Source: Streptomyces sp. TG1A-8
GTDB taxonomy: Bacteria > Actinomycetota > Actinomycetes > Streptomycetales > Streptomycetaceae
Direction: 5' to 3'
NCBI RefSeq assembly: GCF_030499535.1
Contig: NZ_JASTLB010000001.1
Location: 744,001-808,000, forward strand
Length of the DNA: 64,000 nucleotides
Shown in pieces: positions 57,682 through 64,000 of this stretch. The position numbers were made by a program, and so were the translations under genes. Positions within the stretch are counted from its first letter, which is position 1. The number at the start of each line of letters is the position of its first letter. Under the pieces are notes generated by a model. It was not told the DNA's origin. It was given only the letters and a program-made list of their open reading frames with translations, and made no database searches.

Positions 57682-59028
57682 ATGGCGCCGGAGAGCCGCG
57701 ACGAGGTTCGGCAGCGGATCGACTCCCTGTACGAGCGGGCCGAGAACGCGACCGGGAACTTCAACGCGACCCGGGCCATGGCCGCGGCGGCCCGCAGGAG
57801 GGGCGTGCCGCCGGCCGAGCGGCCGGACCGGCGGCCGGACCCGGCTCCGGCTCCGGACGCGGTGGCGCAGCAGTGGTTCGACGTGGCGCGGACGCGATTC
57901 GGCCCGACCGTGCCCGCCGTCCTCCCCGCCGACCGGCTGCCCGGCCGCACCCCGCCGGCCCGCTCCCGGGACCGCGCGGCCGGCGGCCCGCCCGGCGGCG
58001 GCCGGGCGGACCTGGCGGCCCGATTGCCCGAACTCGCCCCCGGGTCCGCGGGACGGCCCGCCGGGCGTGCGCTGCCGGGGCCGGCCGGCGGCCCGCCGGC
58101 CCACCCGGCCGGGCGGCCCCGGCCCGCCCTGGAGCCCGGCCCCACGGCGCGACCCGGCGGACGGCCCGTTCCGCTCCCCGCCGGAACGCCGGAGCCGCCC
58201 GCTCCGGGCGCACCCGCGCCCACCGGACGGCGGGCGGCGGGGACGGCCGTCCTGCCCGCCGCCTTCCCGGCCCCCCTGCCGGACGCCCCTCCTGCCGCAG
58301 CTCCGGGCCCCCGCCACGCGGCACGTCCGGACGCCTTCCCGGTCCCGTACCCGGGGGCACCGCCCGCCGCGCACCCGGCCGCCCCGTGGGACGTCCTCCC
58401 CGCCGCGCGCCCGGCCGCCGAGCCGCCCACCGTGCCGCGCACCGCCCCGGAGGGGACCGCCCCGCAGGCGCCCGGAGCGCTGTCCGGCGCCCCCGCCGCC
58501 CCCCTGCGCCCCTCCCCCGCCGACCGCAGGGCGGGGACCCGGCGCAGGCTCGCCGCCGCCGCGGACCTGCTGTCCCGGCGCACCGGCCCCCCTTCCCGTC
58601 CCGCCCCCGCCGCTCCCCCCGCCGGTGCCGGCTCGCCCGGCCCCTCCACGGACCCGGGGGCGGCCCGCGCCGCGCGCATCGCGCAGGTCATCGGCTTCGC
58701 GCGGGCACAGATCGGCAAGCCGTGCGTGTGGGGTGCGACGGGACCGGACTCCTTCGACTGCTCCAGCCTGACCCGGAGCGCGTGGCGGGCGGCCGGGGTC
58801 ACCCTGCCGCGTGCCGCACACCAGCAGGCGCTCGCCGGCACCCCGGTCGCGTTCACCGGCATCCAGCCCGGTGACCTGGTCCTCTTCTTCGACGACGACC
58901 GGCACGTGGGTCTCTACGCCGGGGATGGCATGATCATCCACGCGCCGGGCCCGGGGGCGTTCATCCGCGAGGAGTCGGTGTACGGCGCCGGGGAGGCAGC
59001 GGTCCACCGGGTGGTGCGACCCGCCTGA
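57682..59028 (+). CDS. NlpC/P60 (C40) peptidase with long Pro/Ala-rich region
   Basis: The 448-residue protein has three parts. A short conserved start (RDEVRQRIDSLYERAENATGNFNATRAMA, about residues 4-34) resembles that of other Streptomyces P60 hydrolases. A roughly 290-residue Pro/Ala/Gly/Arg-rich stretch of low complexity follows. The catalytic domain (about 330-448) has FDCSSLTRSAW (Cys), RHVGLYAGDGMIIHAP (His) and the third polar residue. Such enzymes cut peptidoglycan stem peptides. No N-terminal signal peptide is obvious, so export may need another route. GAGGAAGGAG precedes ATG 57682. Confidence 0.88.
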   Translation: MAPESRDEVRQRIDSLYERAENATGNFNATRAMAAAARRRGVPPAERPDRRPDPAPAPDAVAQQWFDVARTRFGPTVPAVLPADRLPGRTPPARSRDRAAGGPPGGGRADLAARLPELAPGSAGRPAGRALPGPAGGPPAHPAGRPRPALEPGPTARPGGRPVPLPAGTPEPPAPGAPAPTGRRAAGTAVLPAAFPAPLPDAPPAAAPGPRHAARPDAFPVPYPGAPPAAHPAAPWDVLPAARPAAEPPTVPRTAPEGTAPQAPGALSGAPAAPLRPSPADRRAGTRRRLAAAADLLSRRTGPPSRPAPAAPPAGAGSPGPSTDPGAARAARIAQVIGFARAQIGKPCVWGATGPDSFDCSSLTRSAWRAAGVTLPRAAHQQALAGTPVAFTGIQPGDLVLFFDDDRHVGLYAGDGMIIHAPGPGAFIREESVYGAGEAAVHRVVRPA

Positions 59029-59115
59029 CGGGGCGGGTGGTGCGGCCCCGCGCGACGGGCGGTCCCGCACGGCGCACGGACCGTCGGGAGCGGCCCACGA
59101 GCAGCCACCGGACCG

Positions 59116-59136
59116 CTCATAAGCTCAGCTTATGAG
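59116..59136 (+). promoter_or_regulatory. AT-rich palindrome upstream of the ferredoxin reductase gene
   Basis: CTCATAAGC-TCA-GCTTATGAG is a perfect 9-bp dyad, outstanding in this GC-rich setting. Forty-odd bases downstream, TTAGGGCTGCCTCAGTTTA (59163-59181) matches the actinobacterial iron-box consensus (DmdR1/IdeR) at about 12 of 19 positions. Both lie 106 or fewer bases before the gene. Confidence 0.6.
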
Positions 59137-59241
59137 GTCATAGACCGGACCCGCGTACCAACTTAGGGCTGCCTCAGTTTAGGCTTCCTGATCGAGTCGT
59201 CGTTCACGCTCGCACCGTTCACGCTCGAAGGGAACCTGATC

Positions 59242-60606
59242 ATGCCGCGCCCCCTGCGGGTAGCCATCGTCGGAGCCGGTCCCGCCGGGATCTACGCCGC
59301 CGACGCCCTGCTGAAGTCCGAGGTGGCCGCCGAGCCCGGTGTGTCCATCGACCTCTTCGAGCGGATGCCCGCACCGTTCGGCCTGATCCGGTACGGCGTC
59401 GCGCCCGACCACCCGCGCATCAAGGGCATCGTCACCGCCCTGCACCAGGTCCTCGACAAGCCGCAGGTCCGCCTGTTCGGCAACGTCGACTACCCGGGCG
59501 ACATCAGCCTGGACGACCTGCGCGCCTTCTACGACGCGGTGATCTTCTCCACCGGCGCGATGGCCGACCGCGAGCTGTCCATACCCGGCATCGACCTGGA
59601 CGGCTCGTACGGCGCCGCCGACTTCGTCTCCTGGTACGACGGCCACCCGGACGTCGCGCGCACCTGGCCGCTGCACGCGGAGAAGGTCGCGGTGCTGGGT
59701 GTCGGCAACGTCGCGCTAGACGTCGCCCGGATCCTGGCCAAGACGGCGGACGAGCTGCTGCCCACCGAGATCCCGCCGAACGTCTACGACGGCCTGAAGG
59801 CGAACAGGGCGGTGGAGGTCCACGTCTTCGGCCGCCGGGGCCCCGCGCAGGCCAAGTTCAGCCCGATGGAGCTGCGCGAGCTGGACCACTCGCCGAACAT
59901 CGAGGTCATCGTCGACCCCGAGGACATCGACTACGACGCGGGTTCGATCGAGACCCGGCGCGGCAACAAGCAGGCCGACATGGTCGCCAAGACCCTGGAG
60001 AACTGGGCGATCCGGGACGTCGGCAACCGGCCGCACAAGCTGTTCCTGCACTTCTTCGAGTCCCCCTCGGAGATCCTCGGCGAGGACGGGAGGGTCGTCG
60101 GCCTGCGCACCGAGCGCACCGCCCTCGACGGCACCGGCAACGTCAAGGGCACCGGCGAGTTCAAGGACTGGGACGTCACCGCGGTCTACCGCGCGGTCGG
60201 CTACCTCTCCGAGAAGCTGCCGAAGCTGCCCTGGGACATCGGCTCGGGCACGGTCCCGGACGAGGGCGGCCGGGTGATCGAGGAGTCCGGCGCGCACCTG
60301 CAGTCGACGTACGTCACCGGCTGGATCCGGCGCGGTCCGGTCGGCCTGATCGGGCACACCAAGGGCGATGCCAACGAGACGGTGTCCAACCTGCTGGACG
60401 ACTTCGCCAACGGCCGTCTGCACACCCCGGCCTCGCCCGAACCCGAGGCCGTGGACTCCTTCCTCGCCGAGCGCAACGTCCGCTGCACCACCTGGGAGGG
60501 CTGGTACCGGCTGGACGCCGCCGAGCGCGCCCTGGGCGAGCCGCAGGGCCGCGAGCGCGTGAAGATCGTCGAGCGGGAGGACATGCTGCGGGAGAGCGGG
60601 GCGTAA
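59242..60606 (+). CDS. fprA: ferredoxin-NADP+ reductase (FprA, adrenodoxin-reductase type)
   Basis: The 454-residue flavoenzyme opens RVAIVGAGPAGIYAADALL (FAD motif), then FERMPAPFGLIRYGVAPDHP. It has the NADP motif VAVLGVGNVALDVARIL (about residue 149), RRGPAQAKFSPMELREL, and C-terminal TGWIRRGPVGLIGHTKGDANET. It moves electrons from NADPH to ferredoxins that feed P450s and other iron-sulfur enzymes. The window's P450s need such a chain, though no link is shown. ATG 59242 is preceded by GAAGGGAACC. Confidence 0.95.
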   Translation: MPRPLRVAIVGAGPAGIYAADALLKSEVAAEPGVSIDLFERMPAPFGLIRYGVAPDHPRIKGIVTALHQVLDKPQVRLFGNVDYPGDISLDDLRAFYDAVIFSTGAMADRELSIPGIDLDGSYGAADFVSWYDGHPDVARTWPLHAEKVAVLGVGNVALDVARILAKTADELLPTEIPPNVYDGLKANRAVEVHVFGRRGPAQAKFSPMELRELDHSPNIEVIVDPEDIDYDAGSIETRRGNKQADMVAKTLENWAIRDVGNRPHKLFLHFFESPSEILGEDGRVVGLRTERTALDGTGNVKGTGEFKDWDVTAVYRAVGYLSEKLPKLPWDIGSGTVPDEGGRVIEESGAHLQSTYVTGWIRRGPVGLIGHTKGDANETVSNLLDDFANGRLHTPASPEPEAVDSFLAERNVRCTTWEGWYRLDAAERALGEPQGRERVKIVEREDMLRESGA

Positions 60607-60871
60607 GGCCTGCGACCGCGGCGGCGAAGACGCCGGGGCGGACGGGCGGGCCGGCTCCGTCCGCCGGACCGTTCTGGACGCGGCGGCAGGTCACGGGGGC
60701 GCGTGAACCCCGGTCACCCGGCGTGTGCGGTGCGCATCCCGAGCGCGTGGCGCGCGTCCCGCGCGCGGGGCGTACCCCGGACCGGCGCGCCGTGCGCGGG
60801 CCCCACCGACGGATCACGCCGCCGGACGGTGATACTGGTAGGCGCACCCGCCCCCATCAGCAGATTGGCTC

Positions 60872-61996
60872 ATGTCGAACTCCTCCGGCGACCGCGCCAC
60901 CATCCCGCACACCCTCTGGGCCGCCCGGGGCCGTCACACCGGCTCCGCCCCCGAGGACGTCGTCCGTCGCACACTGCGCCGGCGCAAGGAGAGCGGGGAC
61001 ATCGACGACTTCGCCGAGCCCCCCGCGCCCGACGGCTCACCGGAACGGGTCTTCGAGGCGCGCTGGCGGGCCGGCGGCTCGGTGACCGTGCGGGCCCGCC
61101 TCGTCCTCGCGCCCCGGCAGGACCGGCCGACCGGGCAGCCGTGGACGCTCGTCGCGGAGGCCGAGCGCCCCTGGGACGAGACCTGGCCCTCGCCCGCGAC
61201 CCTGTTCTGGCCCGAGGCCGCGGCGGAGGGCGACGACGGCGCCTGGGACCACCACCCCACCGTCGGCGGCCTGCGCCTCCGGCAGGTCAACGCGCTGCCG
61301 GAGGACGACAAGGAGATGCGGCGGCGGCTGCGGGACGCGGCCCGCGAGTCCTGGTGCGTCAACATGGTGGTGCACGAGGCGATGACCCCGGACGAGCGCG
61401 GCCGGCTGCCGCTCGCCCGCCTGCTGCCGCCGGGCCTGCGGCACCGGGTGGTGGAACACCGGGCCGCGCCGCAGCAGTTCCGCGCCGTCAACTGGGCGCT
61501 GAAGGACCTCGGGGTCGAGGTGCCGCGCGGCGGGGCCGTCCTGCTGCCGCCCGACCCGGCGCCGGACGGCTACGACCACCGGGAGCACAGCGTGCGCAAC
61601 GTCTTCCTGGACGGCTCCGAACCGGTCGAACTCGTCACCGCCCTGCGGCACTTCGTGGCGCTGCCCCGGCCCCTCCCGCAGGGCGCCGGACAGGCGCTGA
61701 GGGACCTGCGCGAGAAGTGGACCTTGATGACGCTTCAGGAGGAGCTGGAGCGCCAGCGGCAGCTGGTCGCCATGTACGCCGAGGCGCTGGAGGCCATGAC
61801 GGAGTCCCGCGACCTGTACCGGGAGGCGGCCGAACAGGCCCACCAGGCACTGGCCGCCTACCGCGACGCCCCCGTCCCCGCCATGCCCCCGCAGCGGCCC
61901 GCCGCCCGGGCGCCCTTCGCGCTGCAGCAGCTCACCCGCACCCTGGAACGGCTGCGGTTCGCCGGCAAGGACGACGGACCGGACCGCCCCTCGTAG
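60872..61996 (+). CDS. uncharacterised cytoplasmic protein
   Basis: The 374-residue protein has no recognised motif. It is rich in Arg, Glu and Pro, with a middle part (DKEMRRRLRDAARESWCVNMVVHEAMTPDERG) and a Gln/Glu-rich coiled coil (about 285-330: LQEELERQRQLVAMYAEALEAM). Composition and codon bias are normal coding. It may be conserved in Streptomyces. ATG 60872 lacks a strong ribosome site. The 265 bases before it contain short GCGTGGCGCGCGTCCCGCGCGC hairpins only. Confidence 0.7.
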   Translation: MSNSSGDRATIPHTLWAARGRHTGSAPEDVVRRTLRRRKESGDIDDFAEPPAPDGSPERVFEARWRAGGSVTVRARLVLAPRQDRPTGQPWTLVAEAERPWDETWPSPATLFWPEAAAEGDDGAWDHHPTVGGLRLRQVNALPEDDKEMRRRLRDAARESWCVNMVVHEAMTPDERGRLPLARLLPPGLRHRVVEHRAAPQQFRAVNWALKDLGVEVPRGGAVLLPPDPAPDGYDHREHSVRNVFLDGSEPVELVTALRHFVALPRPLPQGAGQALRDLREKWTLMTLQEELERQRQLVAMYAEALEAMTESRDLYREAAEQAHQALAAYRDAPVPAMPPQRPAARAPFALQQLTRTLERLRFAGKDDGPDRPS

Positions 61997-62127
61997 CCCG
62001 GGAGCGAGGCGGAACGGGCCACGGCGGGCCACGGCGGGCTACGACGGGCCGGACCGGGAAGAGGAAGGGGCAGCGGCGGGACGCCGATCCCGCGCGCCCC
62101 GCACATCTCCCAGGGACAGGAGGCCGT

Positions 62128-62418
62128 ATGGATTCCAGCGCGACCCCGCTGTGGATCGCCGCCGTCGCCGCGGCGCTGCTGCTCGCCGTCGCCGTCGGCC
62201 TGCTGGTGAGACTGGTGCGCACCCGGCGCACCCTGCGGCGGGCCGGCCTGCCCACGGGCCCGCGCTGGGTGTTCTGGGGCGCGGTCCTGTACCTGGTCCT
62301 GCCCACCGACCTGCTGCCCGACCCGGTCTACCTGGACGACATCGGCGTCCTGCTGCTCGCCCTGCGCAGCCTGCGCACCGGCGGCCACACCCTGCCGCCC
62401 GGCACCACCGGGCCCTGA
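62128..62418 (+). CDS. small membrane protein, YkvA/DUF1232 family
   Basis: The 96-residue protein has an N-terminal membrane helix (PLWIAAVAAALLLAVAVGLLV) and the DUF1232 core, WVFWGAVLYLVLPTDLLPDP followed by YLDDIGVLLLAL, with the PxDLxPD motif. Function unknown. GGACAGGAGG precedes ATG 62128. Confidence 0.85.
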   Translation: MDSSATPLWIAAVAAALLLAVAVGLLVRLVRTRRTLRRAGLPTGPRWVFWGAVLYLVLPTDLLPDPVYLDDIGVLLLALRSLRTGGHTLPPGTTGP

Positions 62419-62488
62419 ACCGGGCGGGTCCGCCGCCGGCGTGCCGCCGCCTTCCCGTCCGGCGGGCGGGGCGCCGACCGGCGCCGGC

Positions 62489-64000
62489 TCAATCGGCGGT
62501 GGCGCGGCGGGTGTTCACCAGGAGCAGGGCGGTGAGGAGCACCGGCAGGACCGCGAGCGCGGCCACCGCGGCGGCCGCTCCCGAGAGCCACGGCGGGGCC
62601 AGCATGGCGGCCTGCAGCCGGGACGGGTCCGGCAGCCCGAACCGGCCGCCGAGCATCTGCCCGACGGTGAGCGCCGCCGTGACGGCCAGTGCGGCCGTCG
62701 CCACGACCAGCCGGACCGCCGCGGCCCGCGCCGGCAGGGCCAGGGCCAGCAGCACGCAGGGGCCCGATGCGAGGAGCGTGGCCGCGAGGACGTTCGAAGA
62801 CAGGCCGGTCCAGTGGCGCGGGGAGTGCGCCACCCCGCACAGCAGGACCGTCAGCGCGGCGACCCGCGCGAACCGCAGGGAAGCCGGAAGTTTCCCGCGG
62901 GGCTCGGCCGGCACCGCCGCGACGGCCGCCTGCGCGGACCGGACCGGGGCACCGACCGGCACGGACCCGGCCCGGTCACCGGGCGGCGTGGACCGGACGG
63001 GGCCGCCGGACGGGACGGGCCGGAACGGGTCACCGGCCGGAACGGACCGGGAGGAGGTGCCGAACGGCGCGGACCCGGCCGGGTCACCGGGTGGCGCGGA
63101 CCCGGCCGGGTCACCGGGTGGCGCGGACCCGGCCGGGTCACCGGGTGGCGCGGACCCGGCCGGGTCACCGGGCGGCGCGGGCCAGGACAGGTCGTCGAAC
63201 CGGGCGGATCCGGCCGGCTCACCGCCCGGCGCCGACCCGGCCGTGCCGGCGAACGCCACGTCGTCCGCCGGCACGGGCCACGCCCGGTCACCGGACGGCA
63301 GGGAGCGGACCGGACCGCCGAACGCGGCGGACCCGCCCGGCTCACCATCCGGCACGGACCCGGCCGGGGCGTCCGGTGACGCCTCGTGCGACGGCGGGGC
63401 CCAGGCCCGGTCACCGGACAGCGCCGCACCGGCCAGCTCACCGGACAGCACGGACCGGACCGGACCGCCGAACGCGGCGGACCCGCCCGGCTCACCACCC
63501 GGCTCACCATCCGGCACGGACCCGGCCGGGGCGTCCGACGGCACGTGCCCGACCGCGTCGCCCGGCAGCGTGCGGCCGGCCCGGTCGCCGGACAGCGCCG
63601 CACCGGCCGGATCATCGGGCGGCGCGGGCGGACCGGCCGGGCCGGAGACCTCCTGCGGCGGTGCCGAGAGGGCGCGGTCGGCTCGTGCGGCGGACAGCCG
63701 GGCGATCAGTTCGGCGAGTTCCTCGACGGGCCGGTTCACCGCCGCCGCCTCGACGGCCGTACGCCCGCAGTGGGGTTCCACGGGCGCGCGGTGCAGCAGT
63801 TCCATCAGTCGGGAGACCTCCGCCACGGGGCGGTGCTCGACGGCGGCGCGGATCGTGTCGTCGGCACCGTCGGCCGGTCTGGGCGGCCTGGTGAGGAGGG
63901 CGACCAGGCGGGTGACGTCCTCGACGGACCGGCCGACACCGGCCGCGCGCAGGGCGTCGGCCGTGGCACGGGCGTGCTCCGGTGAGCACTCCAGCAGCGT
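62489..64000 (-). CDS. membrane protein with HEAT-like N-terminus and Gly/Pro repeats, truncated by the window end
   Basis: The frame enters from beyond position 64000. The visible 503 residues start with helical repeats of about 35-45 residues (VGRSVEDVTRLVALL; HRPVAEVSRLMELL; NRPVEELAELIARL). A roughly 260-residue Pro/Gly/Ser/Asp/Ala-rich stretch with sequence repeats follows, then four membrane helices at the C-terminus (for example VAALTVLLCGVAHS; LVVATAALAVTAALTVG; AAVAALAVLPVLLTALLLV). The helical-repeat plus TM design occurs in Streptomyces proteins of unknown function. The true start is outside. Confidence 0.75.
   Translation of the reverse strand, partial: TLLECSPEHARATADALRAAGVGRSVEDVTRLVALLTRPPRPADGADDTIRAAVEHRPVAEVSRLMELLHRAPVEPHCGRTAVEAAAVNRPVEELAELIARLSAARADRALSAPPQEVSGPAGPPAPPDDPAGAALSGDRAGRTLPGDAVGHVPSDAPAGSVPDGEPGGEPGGSAAFGGPVRSVLSGELAGAALSGDRAWAPPSHEASPDAPAGSVPDGEPGGSAAFGGPVRSLPSGDRAWPVPADDVAFAGTAGSAPGGEPAGSARFDDLSWPAPPGDPAGSAPPGDPAGSAPPGDPAGSAPPGDPAGSAPFGTSSRSVPAGDPFRPVPSGGPVRSTPPGDRAGSVPVGAPVRSAQAAVAAVPAEPRGKLPASLRFARVAALTVLLCGVAHSPRHWTGLSSNVLAATLLASGPCVLLALALPARAAAVRLVVATAALAVTAALTVGQMLGGRFGLPDPSRLQAAMLAPPWLSGAAAAVAALAVLPVLLTALLLVNTRRATAD
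63067..63174. repeat. four tandem 27-bp repeats in the membrane-protein gene
   Basis: A 27-bp unit (GCGCGGACCCGGCCGGGTCA...) is repeated four times with almost no change, encoding (PPGDPAGSA)4. Around it are longer, looser duplications (63300-63375 against 63455-63540). The number of units is likely to vary among strains. Confidence 0.85.

Noticed and set aside
57565..59070. 501-codon Gly/Arg-rich minus-strand frame opposite the NlpC/P60 gene
   Set aside because: Shadow of the Pro/Ala-rich linker; the plus strand carries a catalytic domain and a good ribosome site.
63067..63174. CRISPR-like array
   Set aside because: Units are 27 bp, tandem without spacers, and lie in frame inside a gene.

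Overview
The window is high-GC (about 72-75%) actinobacterial chromosome, almost certainly Streptomyces. The evidence is strong GC3 bias, frequent GTG/TTG starts, ATGA/GTGA gene overlaps, Tat and Sec secreted hydrolases, a complete conservon (cvnA-F with a CYP157/CYP154 pair), a DUF397/XRE pair, a furA-katG operon and a DasR-type operator before a chitinase. The window starts inside an MFS transporter gene and ends inside a membrane-protein gene on the minus strand.

Region 0-9 kb holds an isoprenyl transferase, a secreted polysaccharide deacetylase, an APC permease, a stress-type SDR, a class A beta-lactamase and its divergent regulatory partners. These partners are a LysR protein cut down to its DNA-binding end and running in frame into a BlaB-like serine-active protein. 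Two nearly identical tRNA-like sequences, in direct orientation and with an abnormal anticodon arm, bracket the permease and SDR genes. Region 8.3-12 kb carries an Rv1733c-type membrane protein and furA-katG.

Region 12.2-18.8 kb is the most unusual part. It is a one-strand cluster encoding a DUF5825 protein, a B12-type radical SAM of the RiPP-maturation family, a ketopantoate-reductase-like enzyme, a CysO/MoaD-like sulfur carrier fused in frame to a cytochrome P450, and a JAB/MPN-domain protein. No E1-like activating enzyme and no clear precursor peptide is visible. The likely role is peptide natural-product modification involving sulfur-carrier chemistry, with the JAB protein acting on the carrier's di-glycine.

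Region 19-30.8 kb holds an auxiliary tryptophanyl-tRNA synthetase with a ribosome-mediated attenuator (leader peptide with tandem Trp codons), an OafA-type acyltransferase, an SRPBCC protein, a five-gene RsbR-S-T-(T/X fusion)-U stressosome module with overlapping reading frames, a PLP decarboxylase and an M20 amidohydrolase.

Region 30.9-43.5 kb is rich in secreted carbohydrate-active enzymes: a double-discoidin beta-helix protein, a GH18 chitinase with carbohydrate-binding domain, and a PL7 alginate lyase. It also has a Ppx/GppA phosphatase, a 6PGDH-like oxidoreductase, a PaaI thioesterase and pyruvate carboxylase.

Region 43.5-64 kb contains the conservon (cvnA shows an apparent frameshift in a C6 run), a MerR-type promoter driving an aldo/keto reductase, a nucleotidyltransferase-BON-metallophosphoesterase operon, an SAV2177-type methyltransferase, an XRE/DUF397 pair, a methyltransferase, two truncated genes joined by a deletion (DUF1996 and GNAT), an NlpC/P60 hydrolase, an FprA-type ferredoxin reductase, two uncharacterised genes and the start of a repeat-bearing membrane protein. 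All calls rest on reading the sequence; no database search was possible.
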